Below, in pieces: positions 42,413-55,112 of a DNA stretch of 64,000 bases. A program made the translations under genes and the position numbers. The stretch lies in assembly GCA_951640195.1 (NCBI GenBank), contig OX621163.1, forward strand, positions 1,302,001-1,366,000, in the 5' to 3' direction. This DNA comes from Porpolomopsis calyptriformis. Taxonomy: Eukaryota > Basidiomycota > Agaricomycetes > Agaricales > Hygrophoraceae. How positions within the stretch are numbered: position 1 is the stretch's first letter; the number at the start of each line of letters is the position of its first letter. Below the pieces are notes generated by a model. That model did not search any database and was not told where the DNA came from. It saw nothing but the letters and a program-made list of their open reading frames with translations.

Positions 42413-44791
42413 ATGAATGTCCCTGGTCAGGCCACGCTAACCTCTGATATTCGAAATGCTTTGCAGCACGCGGTCACCGAGGCTAACAATGCTTTTGCAC
42501 ACTCCTCGCATTCCAAGAGAAAACGTGCTAACGAACATGCAGATGGCCCAGTCTCCCCTGCAGATCACACCGCAGAAGAGACGAGAAAGAAGAAAAAGAA
42601 AAAGAAAAAACGCACCAGTGCGAAAGAACACCCAGCAGATGTCCAGACGGCCGAGGATATGAAATCAGGAAAGCGTAAAAAAGATTCGCGGAAAGCGCAA
42701 CATTCTACCCCCAACTCACCTCCCAAAGATGCGTCTATTGACCCTCGATTATCGTCACCCGCAGAGGTCAGCTTACAGCCATCCGCAACTGCCTTTCTCT
42801 CCGCAATAGTTGCTGCTGCGTCTGCAACATCAGGCACGGAGGACCCCCCACTGCATTCTCAACCAAACCATGTTTTTCCTAATGGCCTTTCCAATTCTCC
42901 TATTCAATACATGCACCATTCCCCCCAATTTGAGAATTCCTCTCCCGCACACACACACTCTCCAATATCGACTCTTCCATTTTCCGAAATGTCTTTTGGC
43001 TCTTCTGAGGACATTCTTAGAGTTGTACAAGATCTTGACATATCTAAAATTGCGAATGTTCTCAAGACGCTAACCGACGCCGCCGCCGCCGCAAACATCT
43101 CCCTTGGGCCATCACCCATGTTTATGCCACCTCCATTACCCCAGCATCAGATCCAGGCTCCTATTGCTCTTGGACAGATCCCGGTAGCTTCGGATACCAT
43201 CCTAGCTCAGCAAAGAAAGCAGACAAATGACCACGGTCTCCTTGATCTACCGAGGAATGAACAGGGCGTGAATCCAGACCATGCTCATCTGCTTTCAAGC
43301 AAGTGGCTGAATGCGAGCAAATTGGCGGAATTAGTCAAAGAAGAAGGTACGCCACCAGAAGGTCAAAGGAATACTGTATGTGTGACAATATCCACACTAG
43401 GCCTCGTTTACAAGAAGGGCAAATTCTCAGCAATCGAGGAGCGCCAGTTAAACGACGCGATTGAAAACTATCGTGTTGTAAGTGAATCCTTCGTGCTCAA
43501 AAGCTTCACTGTCTATCTACATACCGTGCCAGGACAAACAACTTACTCACGAACAATTAAGCAACGTGATATTTGCGAAAGGTGAGAAGTCAAAAGAAAA
43601 TGCTTTCTGGTCCGAAATAAGTAAGCCTCCCCATTTCTTTGTTCCCCGTGTTGGATCAAATTTTTTCTTTAGCCGCTGCAGTTCCACAGCGTCCGATAAT
43701 AGCCGTATATCACCACGTCCGCAGAAGCTATCATCCCCTTAAACAACAGGGAAAATGGATGGCTTCGGAAGATGCTCTGCTCAGGCAGTATGTCCCACTC
43801 GATAGTGGTTGCCAAATATGACCGTTCAGATTTATTTTGTCAGAGCTGTGGCCGATATTGGACAGCAGTGGGAAAAGGTCAGCCTAATCGTCGGGCGGAT
43901 GTCCTCGGATTGTCGGGATAGATACAGGAATCACATCGCCAACAGAGAGCTGCGCGTTAGCGGTCAGTATCTTGATCGTCCAGCTTGCATTGACTTGTAT
44001 AATTGGTGTTGACGGTATTCTCGGCGATTTCGGATGTCTTAACACACAGGGGCGTGGACCAAAGAGGAGGAAGAGGAGTTAACACGAATTGTGACCGAGA
44101 TGACCATTAAGAAGGGCAGGGATTTCGACGATGACATCTTCTGGAGTAAAATAAGCGAACGCATGGGGAGTAGGCGAGGAAGCCAGCAGTGTAGAATCAA
44201 ATGGTAAGCCATGTGTTGGTCAACTCCGAGCTCGATCACCATTTTGCAACCATCACTTGGCAGGACCGACTCGTTAAGTAAGACCATTAAGAACGAAGGT
44301 CAGAAGCCACGATGGAGCCAGCAAGACGCATACATTCTCGTACAGAAGTTCGTCCTCTTCTAGCACTCGATGACACTTCGCTCATTGGGATCCTTAAGGA
44401 TTGCGTCCTTGAATGTAAGAGATGACACGGAAATTGATTGGAAAACTCTTCCGGATCCGCACTGGAATTTGTGGAGCGCTCACTCTCTTCAACGGCGATG
44501 GCTAGCCATGAAGAAGAGTGTGAAGGGGTATGAAGATATGAGGCATCAAGGTCATTTCCGCCCGCCAATAGTCCACTAACCTCTCACGCTCATACCTCTC
44601 TTGTAATAGAAATCATGGATATCTTGCGAGTGAAAAAAACTCAACCACCTCCCCTGCCTCCCACCAGCCGAAAACGGAAGGTTTCCAGTGCGGCGACTGT
44701 TACTGATCCCGAGGATATAGACACTCGGCCAGAAGCAGGGTCGAGTTTTGGACCAGGAACATATGCAGGCGCGATGAGTTCATTAATGTAG
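42413..44791 (+). CDS. Myb-type DNA-binding protein of the REB1/TTF1 kind
   Basis: Start MNVPGQATLTSDIRNALQHA. The N-terminal third is low complexity with a strong nuclear signal (a run of Lys followed by RTSAKEH). A predicted helix-rich part (LRVVQDLDISKIANVLKTLT) precedes the DNA-binding region: KKGKFSAIEERQLNDAIENY, KENAFWSEI, QGKWMASEDALLRQAV, GQQWEKVSLIVGRMSSDCRD, RYRNHIA, then GAWTKEEEEELTRIVTEMTI, DDIFWSKISERMGSRRGSQQ and CRIKWTDSL, and PRWSQQDAYILVQKL. At least three Myb-like repeats with the tryptophan spacing are visible. This layout fits REB1/TTF-I terminators of Pol I or related Myb factors. Five or more short introns are needed. Which target is bound is unknown. Confidence 0.8.
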
Positions 44792-44944
44792 AATCCTTGC
44801 AGTAACACAGAATACACTTCTGTTTATCGCAATTGCATTACACATGTGTGGTGTCGTAATATCTTACGTGCAGAGCATGCATTGTGCGTGTATGCTGGTA
44901 TGAAAACGCTCGTTTCCGACTGCGACGTTCCATATTCAACGGTT

Positions 44945-47900
44945 ATGCCACCAAGCAAAAGTCACCTCTCTGGTGTCAGGAGCTCCCCGAGGCTTGCGTT
45001 TTCCATTCTTTGCACATTTGCCTTGACCTTCAGTCTTCTTGGATATAACCTCTATGCCACTTCTGGACAAAAGACAGCTCGCATTCAGCGGGTCCGAATT
45101 GATGAACCCCAATTACTTCGGTAAGGTTTTCCCTCTTCCAATTCAGTATCCAGTTTTGATTGATACTATCTCAAAGCCGATGTGCTGCATTGAAAACCAT
45201 TCCTGGACCCCCCAACGACTTCTATGAGAGAGAAGAATCGGATAGGTTTGAGATTGGTACCAGTTCAACATTGATTAGAAACGCAACAATATGGACCGGC
45301 AACGGAAATGGTACTGAAATCGTACATGGGGACCTACTCCTCGATCGAGGGCTTGTGAGAGGTATAGGAGAGATTCCTCAGTCTAGCATTTCGCGTGCGT
45401 TAAATTTGACTGTGGTGGATGCTAATGGTTCTTGGGTTACACCTGGACTTGGTGGGATTATCCCTTCTCTCCCCATTATTTTCCTGAACACTAAAAAAAT
45501 TCCAGTTGATTTACACTCGCACCTTGGTATTGACAGCGCGCCTTTCTTGATTGGTATCCCCACTCTCCTGCCATGCTCGAACGATACTGAAAAAAAGATA
45601 CTACCCCAGGTTCCTCCGACCTCAATTCGCCCAATGGACCCATCCTACCGTGGCTGAGGAGTATCGATGCATTAAACACACATGATGAAGCCTTCCAATT
45701 AGCGGCAAGTGGTGGTGTCACCTCTGCTCAAATACTCCCAGGAAGCGGCAATGCTATTGGTGACGCTTCTGCCATTTACCTCATCTCTCGTTCTAAATAG
45801 TCCCAAGGCGGACAAGCGTTTATGGTGAAGCTGCGAAAAACTTCGGAACGAACACCCACATCTATGGTCATCGAGCCCCCATATGTCCTGAATGGAAGTA
45901 ATGTTGACCCATCCCTTCCACTGCGTTGGCGTCACATGAAGTGCGTTTTTTTCTTCTCTCTTCTATGCCTCTATATTGATCATCAAGTAATACAGGCAAG
46001 CCTGCGGCGAGAATCTCCGACAATACGGCACACGTATGGACTCTATTTGGGCCCTCAGATCAGCATACAACGAAGCCCGAAAAGTCAAGGACGCTCAGGA
46101 TGCATATTGCGAAACAGTTGAGGCGGGCTTATTGGAAGGTCCTGATGGCGATTTTCCAGAGAATTTGCAGTGGGAGATGCTCGTAGATGTTCTTCGCGGC
46201 CGGGTCAAGGTTCGAATCTCACGAATTCACATTTTGCGCAATGTCTTAGACTTGTGAGCAAGATTACAAATCATTGCTACGAGGCAGTGGATCTCGACGA
46301 TCTTGTCCGCGTAAGTCTCACTTCCTTTCCTGCCGATTGCGTAGCTGTTCATCTTGTGTCCACATAGCTAACCAACGAATTCCAATTCCCCATTGCTTCC
46401 TTCCATCATGCGTCCGAAGCCTGGCTTGTTCCAGACGTACTCAAGCGAACGTAGGTGAAGAAGTAGTATGCTAGAATCTACTAAAACATTGCCGGTATAG
46501 ATGGGGAGGCACTCCTGCTATAGCAATGTTTGCGATCTGCTCCCGGTAAGCCGAGCTTTTTACGGCGACGTAAATTTATCTGTTGAGATTTTCAGTTATA
46601 AACGGGAAGCTTATCGGGCATCCGAATTCGCACCTCGCATTCTTGCCGACAACAATATTCCAGTAGTTATGAAGGTGCTCACACCACTCTATCTTACATT
46701 TTCAACATCTCACAAGTGATCAGTCTGATCACCCAGTGCTCAATTCCCGTTACCTCCTCTTTGAAGCACAGCAAGCCCATTACTACGGCCTTCCGCCCCA
46801 TCTGGCATTATCTTCTGTGACATCTGTTCCTGCTGCTGCTGCTGGTCTGGCTCATCGCATTGGTGTGTTGCGAGATGGGGCTGACGCTGATGTAATATTG
46901 TGGGATTCACATCCGCTTCACCTTGGTGCAACACCTGTGAAAGTCTGGGTAGATGGCCTACAACAAATACCAAACCTACCAAAAGAGACAGGCCAAGATG
47001 CATATAGACAAATAAAGGAAGATCCGAACCGGAGAAACATTCCCGAAGTACCTAACTGGGATGAAGAGCGAGAAAAAGCCATTCAATGGGACGGTCTTCC
47101 ACCCTTGGAAGGACAACGAGAGAGCGGAAAAGTTGTCTTTCACAATGTCAAGGAGGTGTGGACCAGAGAAGCGGACGGAACAATCCAAGAATCCTTTGCC
47201 AGTTCCGAAGGGAGCACAGAGATGGGTACGGTTGTCGTAGAGGAAGGAAGAATTGTATGTATCGGCCCCGCCCAGACTTGTTTACCCACCTCAACTCTGC
47301 GTACATATGCAAGCATCGACCTCCACGGCGGATCCATCTCTCCGGGCCTTATGTCCTTTGGGTCGATGCTTGGCTTGGAAGAAATGCTAGGAGAGCCTTC
47401 AACGGGGAACGGTCCCATACGCGATGCGTTTCTAGCAAACGTTCCCTCGATTCTTGGAGACCCTGGGGGCGTGACAAGGGCAATCGATGCTCTCAAGTTC
47501 CAGACACGGAATGCATTGTATTTCTTTTCGTCCACATTATGCTCAACCCTGTAGTTGACTAGCGATCTGTGCAGAGTAGCGCATCGCGCTGGAGTCACAA
47601 TGGCAACATCATCTCTATTTTCATACGGAGGTTCTCGCATTATTTCAGGTCTTTCCACCACTTTCCGCACAGGATCGCGGCATGCTTTAGAACGAGGAGC
47701 CCTCGTTCAAGAATTTGCGGCTCTGCATGTACTTGTGGGAAAGCCAGATCCGTATGGCGGAGTGAGTGTGAGCGAGCAGATTGCAGGGCTGAGGCGGCTA
47801 CTGTTTGGCTGGGAAAGTAAAGACACCGAGACGGTATGACCGATTTTCTTGTTCAGAAGGATATAGGGTTAATCGTCGGGCACGCATTAGGGTTACTGGT

Positions 47901-48678
47901 TCAACAAGGCCAGCGAGGTAAGTGAGGTTCTACTGGCTAATTCCTGTCTTACAAGTCAAACAACAGGGAGTAATACCATTGGTGATCGAGGTTGGTAGCG
48001 CTGACATCATGTCAACGCTGATCATCCTTAAACACCAAGTGGAGGAGAGGAAAGGCACTTATATGAGAATGGTATTTTCAGGGGCAGCCGAAGCCCATCT
48101 TATTGCTCCAGAAATCGGTGAGGTCTGCCACCATAAAATTTGGCCTTTTAGCTAAATGTTTGCATGCTAGCCAAGGCCGGAGTAGGCGTTATCCTCGCTC
48201 CCTCGAGACCATATCCCATGACATGGGATGATCACCGCATGTAGGTTGCATTGGTATCATTATTGCATGCGCGGATTTTAATCCCAGCTACCATGCAGAT
48301 TGCCGGGACCACCATTATCCAACGATACTGCCTTAGCAGTCCTCCTCAATCACAGAGTAACAGTGGGATTAGGCGTACGTGAAGCCAGCTTCGCACGGAA
48401 CGCACGCTTTGACATGGCATGGGTTTGTACCATTCCTGGATACCTGAGCCTTCTCGGAAGCTAAAAATCCTTCTAAGGCTGCGTTGGAATCTCAGGGGCA
48501 AATAGAAAGACGTCAGGCATACTCATTGGTATCGAGCGTGTTGGAGAAACTGTTGGGCATATGGGGGGTCGGTGATGAACCAGACCTAGTTGCATACGAT
48601 GGTGGAAGCGCCTTCGAGCTGTCGAGCAAACCAGCAGCAGTGTTATCTCCACAAAGAGGAATTGTAGACCTGCTGTAA
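44945..48678 (+). CDS. Membrane-anchored amidohydrolase with two tandem modules
   Basis: ATG 44945 gives MPPSKSHLSGVRSSPRLAF and a signal anchor (SILCTFALTFSLLGYNLYA). The first module is a complete amidohydrolase (imidazolonepropionase-like): LIRNATIWTGNGNGTEIVHG, VVDANGSWVTPGL, metal VDLHSHLGID, SGGVTSAQILPGSGNAIGGQ, PACGENLRQYG, FPIASFHHASEAWLVPDVL, MKSDHPVLNSRYLLFEAQQA and AHRIGVLRDGADADVILWDS. A second, shorter module begins TVVVEEGRIVCIGPAQ and SIDLHGGSISPGLMSFGSM, where the metal H-x-H is missing. It runs through ADIMSTLIILKHQVEERKGT, AHLIAPEIAKAGVGVILAPS and VTVGLGVREASFARNARFDM to a C-terminus ending RGIVDLL. The whole is near 900 residues with many introns. Mushroom proteins of this group are sometimes filed as carbohydrate esterase family 9; the substrate is unknown. 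Confidence 0.82.
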
Positions 48679-48722
48679 CCGTAGGTGTACTCTCGGTAGA
48701 TAGCTTCCATACGTTCTCACTC

Positions 48723-49051
48723 TTACACGACCCCAAGTAGAGAGGCACCACTTTTAAGACCTCTTCGCCGCGCCGCTAGACTGATACCTAGACAGCTAAG
48801 TAGAAAACCTGCGAATCTTTCGACCCCTTCAGATGGCATGATTGGAGACAACAAAGAATTTACCGGAAGAAAGCCAGCCGAGATATTGAGCGCTCCTCAT
48901 GAGGTGTCCGCGAGGAGGCAAAAATAGAGCGGAGGACGGCTGGGGTGACTGGTATACGACTGGAAGCATCCGATGGCGACTGTTGAGATGAAATTGGATT
49001 GGCAACTGTGGACACCGTGGGTGTTAATGAGCTCGATGTAGTGGAAGACAT
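48723..49051 (-). CDS. Small single-pass membrane protein
   Basis: ATG 49051 opens a Ser/Thr-rich N-terminus (MSSTTSSSLTPTVSTVANPI), then PVTPAVLRSIFASSRTPHEE, RSISRLAFFR. A 47-bp intron with a GTAAAT donor joins in frame to FAGFLLSCLGISLAARRRGL then KSGASLLGVV and a TAA at 48723. The product is about 92 residues with one hydrophobic helix. It sits between two plus-strand genes and overlaps neither coding region. I do not recognise the family; the size and helix resemble small mitochondrial or ER proteins. Confidence 0.5.
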
Positions 49052-49237
49052 CCTGAGACGAGTTATGGGCTAAGTCCGCTCTCATCCTCCGCATTCACAC
49101 AGAGGTTGTAAGTAAAGTGATACATCTCCCTTCACGTTTGGACTCATGATTCTCAATGTCTTGTGAGCGCCATTGTAGACGTCCCAGACTTGACGTTGAC
49201 CCATAGTTTGCCTTGATACCAAGAATCCTTCCTCAAC

Positions 49238-50689
49238 ATGCGTACCCTGGCTCCACCACTCTTCCGGGACATGATCACCGTCCACAACCGTCTTCCAACC
49301 GGGGAAGAGTGCATTCGAACGCGACATCTTCTCCTTGAACAGATGAATGACGCTGCGATCACAGACGATAACCTCGCGGCGGTACTCTCCGGCTGTCCTT
49401 ACCTGGAGTCGGTAATATTGTCTGGTGTACGAGAAACTACAAACAAGACGATCGTCGTCCTCGCAACGACAGCTTCAAACCTACAGGGGATCGATGTCAG
49501 TGGATGTGAGCAAGTGACAGACGTTGGAGTCTTAGAACTCATGACAAAGTCTCTCCCTTTTCAATGGATCCGACTCAATGCTGTCGTGGGACTCACAGAT
49601 CCCTCTGTATCTGCTATTGGAAGGTCCTGTTCACGGCTCGTCGAACTAGAACTATGCGACTTGCCCTTGATTACAGCATTGTCCGTGAGAGATTTGTGGT
49701 CATTCTCAAGGAAATTACGCGTACTGCGATTGGCAGGCTGTCCACTACTCACCGACAAGGCCTTTCCCTCCCCTATTGGCAACGCTCCACCCAGTGACTT
49801 GAAAACTGAAAAACCATTGCCTCCGGATCCATCAACATGGCCGGACCAACTTCCTCCCCTGATTTTGAGACACACCGCCGAAAATCTTAGGGTGTTAGAC
49901 CTCGGGAACTGTGCCAAACTAACGGATGAAGCGATCGAAGGCATCGTTACCCATGCACCCAAGATACAAACCCTTATACTTTCGGGATGCTCTCTGCTTA
50001 CCGACAGGGCGGTTGAGAACGTTTGCAACCTTGGCGATAATTTAGATGTGTTGACATTGGCGCATGTTGCCAACATAACTGATCCTGCAATCGTTAAGCT
50101 GGTTCGGTCTTGCTCCAATCTGCGAGCTGTTGACGTAGCATGTGTGTTCCTTTCTTTTGTCATCTCACACCCACTTATCTCCCCCTAGTTTGTCGTCAAC
50201 TCACAGATATGTCCATATTCGAGCTAGCCGGGCTGAGCAACTTGCGTAGGTTAAATGTTGTACGCATTCAGAAGCTCACGGACAATGCCATCTTCTTCCT
50301 TGCCGAACACTCCCCCCTCTTGGACCACCTTTACCTCTCTTACTGTGATCGAATTTCTCTTGATGCCGTTCTCCGGCTTCTGAACAATCTGGAGAATTTG
50401 CAACATCTATCTGCAACGGGTGTCCGTTCGTTTAAAAGGAAGGGCTTGGAAAGGTTGTCCGATTCCCCTCCCGGCGTGCGTTTTTAACGAGTTGACGCGA
50501 CAATGACCATCTGATTGTTTCTTCAAGAACTATGATGCGAGCCAGAAAGCCGCGTTTCGGGTTTATAGCGGCCCCAACATCAGGTCGCTGCGACAATTCC
50601 TGAATAAAGAGGAAAGAAGGTGGCGAGAAGCTGAGGCTCTGAATCTACCATTTGTAGCCCGGTCAGACGACGAGATGGATCTTTACTAG
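49238..50689 (+). CDS. Leucine-rich repeat protein of the GRR1/AMN1 kind
   Basis: Cysteine-containing LRRs as in F-box proteins of SCF ubiquitin ligases. Repeats are visible along the protein: LAAVLSGCPYLESVILSGV, NLQGIDVSGCEQVTDVGVL, LVELELCDLPLITALSV, LRVLRLAGCPLLTDKAF, LRVLDLGNCAKLTDEAIEGI, IQTLILSGCSLLTDRAVEN, LDVLTLAHVANITDPAIVKL, LRAVDVACCRQLTDMSIFEL, LRRLNVVRIQKLTDNAIFFL and LDHLYLSYCDRISLDAVLRL. Introns near 50141-50192 and 50475-50528 are short. The C-terminus is VARSDDEMDLY. No F-box is found after the first Met (49238). Either an exon upstream is missed or this is an F-box-less AMN1-like protein. It could regulate the cell cycle through SCF. Confidence 0.8.
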
Positions 50690-51111
50690 CTCATTGATTC
50701 CGATATCTGGGACTTGGCAGAACTAATCATCTTTCAGTCCGACGAACACGGCACATATTCGCAAAATCGTCAATGATCGACCAGTGACGATTTCACAGGG
50801 ATCAAATTGAGCCAGTTTGTATCGGTTCCACCCAGATCTAGGTTTGGTTTTCTATATGACGTCACTCGGCTTACTTTCTTTTCAGAACTATTTACTCTCC
50901 ACGGCCATCCGTGTCCATCATCAGCGTTCACCCAGGGCCGCCGCCGTTGACGTCAACATCGTCCTCTTCCGCCAACCCCGCTCATTCCCTCGCGTAGCTT
51001 CCGTTGACGTCAACTGAAACGTGTCTCAACATTCACTCTTCACGCCCGCTCGTGTTTTGTCGTCCCTCTCCTACACCGCGCTGAGCCTGCTATCTTATTC
51101 AACGCATCGTA
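50690..51111. other. Intergenic promoter region with three CRE palindromes
   Basis: These 420 bp lie between the LRR gene and the RhoGEF start. The only distinctive content is three TGACGTCA sites, listed separately. Pyrimidine-rich tracts lie just before the ATG at 51112. Confidence 0.5.
50857..51014. promoter_or_regulatory. Three TGACGTCA (CRE/ATF) sites upstream of the RhoGEF gene
   Basis: TGACGTCA occurs at 50857-50864. It occurs again inside two identical 12-bp palindromes GTTGACGTCAAC at 50946-50957 and 51003-51014, 57 bp apart. TGACGTCA is the full-site consensus for CREB/ATF bZIP factors (Atf1/Sko1 in fungi). Three copies within 160 bp, all 90-260 bp before the start codon, are unlikely by chance. 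Use in stress or cAMP response is inferred. Confidence 0.6.
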
Positions 51112-54100
51112 ATGCGCGTCTTTTCATCATCCCTCCTAGTTCGCTCTCCCTCCCCGACTATCTTAGACCCCCAATCTCCTAGGCAACTCAGCCACTTACA
51201 CAATACATCCACTATATCTATTCCTCGCGTCTTGGAATCCGACTTCACGCTGGCTACCAGTGTGGCACGTTTTAATCCAAGGTCGTCGTTCTCTGACCTT
51301 CCCCTCCTCTCACCCATCACTGCATCTCCTGTGTGCACACCTCCAGCTACCCTACACTCGAAGACATATGGTCTCAACTTCGAGGCCGAAGAGTCTCCGG
51401 ACCATGCCTTGCCTGGCCAAGGCAAACAGAGCCAAATGCCTTCCGTGGCACGTATAATGGCTTCTGGCCATTCAAGTTCGGCGTGTAGCCCTCCTACATG
51501 GAGATCCACACCTCCCACACCGCCTCGGAGACACCGCTCTCGACTCATGTGCGTCAACGGTCGTCGGCCATCGGTCCCACCCTTCATTCCCTCAGCCTCA
51601 TTTTCTGCCACCTTGTCCCCACCTGCGCCAGATGGGCGCCCTCATCGTCTTAAACGTTGTGTTTCTCTTCCAGCCATGACCTATTTCAAACCTTTTCCTC
51701 TGATTGTCGAGTCGCCGCGTCCAGCGGTGGAAAGTCCCCGGTTTACGAAAGATAATGGCAATTGGCAAGAGGCTCTCCTCTCTGCACACATTCTGGTGCT
51801 CGCCAACGACCGCACCTTTCCCAAGAAAGAGAATGCGAATCCAATCGCTCGTCCAAGGCCTCTTTTTCACATATCGCTTGGGCCGGCCTCAGATAACGAA
51901 GATGATGTATCTAAAAGACATGAAAATAAGGTGTGTGGGAGATCCAATACCGCGGACAGCGGATCTACGGCGGGGAGCAGTCCCATTGAACACTCATCCG
52001 AGGAATTATTGAGTTCAGAGACAACAAAAGAGAATACTCGACGTTATCATGCTTTGATGGAGTTGCTGATGACTGAGGTCGGGTATTTGCGAGACTTGAG
52101 GACCTTAGTCCATGTGTGTCCCCATTTTACCGTTCCCCAGCCCGAGCAAGCCTAAGTTAATATACCAGGTATATCTTCGCCTCATCGACTCAATAACTTG
52201 TCAATCCCTAATTTCGGTATCTTCTGCCCTTCCGTTTAACCGATCACATTCCACCTCTTTTTTGCACTCCACTTCTGTTTCAAGGTCCCGCTTCAACTCG
52301 TATCCTCTTCCCACAAGCGACGGACCATCCACGTTTACAGTCAACGCAAAGGAGAAAGCAAAATCACCATCTCCCTTTCTTCTGTCCTCCGTAGAAGCTG
52401 GAAAACTAGCTCGCAATGCCGCAGAAATCCTCCAAATTCATGACCTCCTTGTCGAAGAATTGCGGTTTGAAGTGGCCCCATTCGGCCTTCGTGTGTGTTG
52501 CGAAGCCGGAAAAGAGCCGCACGTAGACTGGAATGCTTCACCTGTGGGACGAATTGATGCTGCTATCAGTGTCGTTGCGGCCAGGTTTACCGCTGAAGTT
52601 GGTTCTCTTTACACCTAGCAAATCATGGCATATTCATAATTACCCTCACTAAACTAGGCGTCAAGATTCAATTCGTACATATCCTTTTGTTCGGGTCACG
52701 CAGAAGCATTGGAAGTCGTTCGAAAAATTCAACAACAGCATCCTATCGAATGGGATGCGATTGAGCAACGTGCGGCATATTTGACTTCTGGTCGCTTCGT
52801 TCCATCCGATGGTGCAAGTCCAATACAGATCGCGACTCCGCCATTTGAAGCACGCTTACCTGGCCTCGAAGAGTGGATGCGAATGCCCTTGTCGCGTTGC
52901 AGCGACACCCCTGATGATGGACCTACTCTGGCAGCACGGGGGGCGGGCAGTAGAGGCAATAAAGTGGACCCAACCGGCGGTTCTAATTCTTTTTTTCACG
53001 AGGCAAAGGGAAAGGGGTCGACTTTCTGTCGACTTTCCTTGACAGACTATCTGATAAAACCAGTACAACGCATCTGCAAATATCCGTTGCTACTCAACCA
53101 GCTCAAGTCGACTGGGAGAACCGATCCTCTAAACAGCGCCCTTCTTGCAACATCCAAACACAATAACCCTCCGCAGGATGTAAACGTCATCGTTGAAAAT
53201 GCCCTTCAGGCGATGAGGCACGTTGCGAGTGCAGTCGACGAAGCCCGCCACCGCCAGGACATATCTATTCAGTCGTCCTTAATTATCTCGCGCATTTCTC
53301 TTGCTCTTCCATTTTCTTCTGTCAATCATCTTTCTGATTCCCTTTTGCCCACCTCGTTGTCAACATTCCTGAATTCTCTCGGTGCTTGTCTCCTGGCAGG
53401 CTCCTTGGATGTGATACACTATCCAGCAACTGGCGCAACCATCAATGCAAAGTATCTCGGAGCATTTTTGTACATGGGAGGCTACTTCGTGCTTGTAAAA
53501 GTTCGCAAGGGGAAAGTCTACCAAGCTAAGCACTGGTTTTCACTTGGGAGTTTCAACATCACGGATGTAGCAGAAGAAGGTATGTTTGCGGCTTTCTTTT
53601 TCGTATATCTCGGGTCAAATATACATATCTACAGCCTTGCTACCTTGTAGCTTCCGCTTGTCTTGCAAAGGCCACCAATTCGAGTTGGCCGCTGCTTGCC
53701 AACGTGAGAAGGAAATTTGGATCTCATCTTTGCGCCAATCTGTCATGGTCTCACCCACGTGGAAGAACGAACCGGTGTCGAGCTTAAGCCCCAGTTCACT
53801 TTCATCTTCTATACTTGCAGGCGAACCCACCGAAGCTTTGGGCTCGTTGCCTACCATCCAATCGATTCCTGAGTTGGCGGGTAGTTCCAATAATGGCGAA
53901 TCATCCTTAAACACCCCCCCTTGTCGCACTGAGGGCTTCAAGCCTGTCAAACCCGAGGCAAAGACAGGATCCGATCCATCCTATCCTGCGTCCTCAAGTC
54001 GTCGCTCATCAACTGTGTCAGTCAAAGCCATCTTTTCACCCCTGACAGCCGACCCAAACGTCATCGTTATTCGTCGTTCCTCGCCCTCTGCGCGTCTACA

Positions 54101-55112
54101 AATCGACCACGGTCTACACGACGTTATTTCGAAACCATGCATTATTGCTCGGTCACACGCCAGTATTCACGACGAAGAGTTATTTCAAGCGCCCAAGTTC
54201 ACTCGGTCGAATATTTCGAGATCAAGCTCTGGTCTGAGTATGGCTGGAGCCATGGGTGCTGCCGCTAAAAGTCGGCTAACCAAGCATGAGAGTTTACGGA
54301 TACTGAGAAAGAAAGGCATCGCAGATACTCGCGAAGGGTCTAAGAAATTGGGTGCATCCTCAGGCGACCGACATAAGAGAATGATCAGAACAGGGCCATT
54401 GGCTGGTGAACCGAACCCAACGATCTCAACTGTCCTCCAAAAGCCAATGGGAGATGACGAGAGACAAAACCGACAGTCACACCACTCGGATGCCTTATCA
54501 GATTCCTCGGTTCCCCTATCGCAGTGTTCTTCAAGATCGATCTCTGATCCGAACTCGACTGTGGTCAGTCCTGTGTCGGAAATCACCCCATTCTCTTTAC
54601 CGCCAGCTAGTCATGGTCCTAACGTAGTTACCAAACGCCTAAATCCTGTCCACATGGGACAATTCAATCGTCCGCCGAAACGCACTCGTTCCATGGTAGA
54701 CAGCGTGAGGAGCCTGTTCCATCCACGCCAGATTTCATGGGATCGCCCAGTTCCTGGATCAAGGGCCAACGAGCTGCATGGCCTTGGACCGTTATCCTCA
54801 AACCCTGGCTTATTCAAACGATGGACCGTTGGATCATTACACCGGCGTGTTCGAAGTGCCTCCGATGTCCCAAGAATCGAGCAACCACTCTCCACGCCAT
54901 GTTCCAACGTTACTGGGGAATCGGACCGCGACTCGCTTTCTGTCACAGCTAGTGGAGTATCTGCGTACCACTTCCCATCTTCTGCGAAACCAGTCCCCCA
55001 ACATGTCTCTAGCATTCCTCCTTCCAGTCCCCCCGATTGCACTGATTCGAACTCAAATGGCTTTCAAAAGAATTCGTTTCTACGACGCCTCAAAGTCATT
55101 GACAGTGGGTAA
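51112..55112 (+). CDS. RhoGEF with DH and PH domains
   Basis: A guanine-nucleotide exchange factor for Rho-family GTPases. The first 300 residues are Ser/Pro-rich (MRVFSSSLLVRSPSPTILDP). The DH domain starts at YHALMELLMTEVGYLRDLRT and continues over several introns: VYLRLIDSITCQS, KLARNAAEILQIHDLLVEEL, FNSYISFCSGHAEALEVVRK, and the CR3 helix LSLTDYLIKPVQRICKYPLL then NQLKS. Next is NVIVENALQAMRHVASAVDE and a PH domain (LGAFLYMGGYFVLVKVRKGK ... KHWFSLGSFNI ... SFRLSCKGHQFELAAACQRE KEIWISSLRQS). A disordered C-terminus ends NSFLRRLKVIDSG. A 70-residue insert between early DH helices is unusual. The particular GTPase is unknown. Convergent with a second RhoGEF. Confidence 0.85.

Noticed and set aside
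46205..46220. GGTTCGAATCTC, a tRNA B-box-like word
   Set aside because: No A box, no acceptor stem or cloverleaf around it, and it lies at an exon/intron edge of the amidohydrolase gene.
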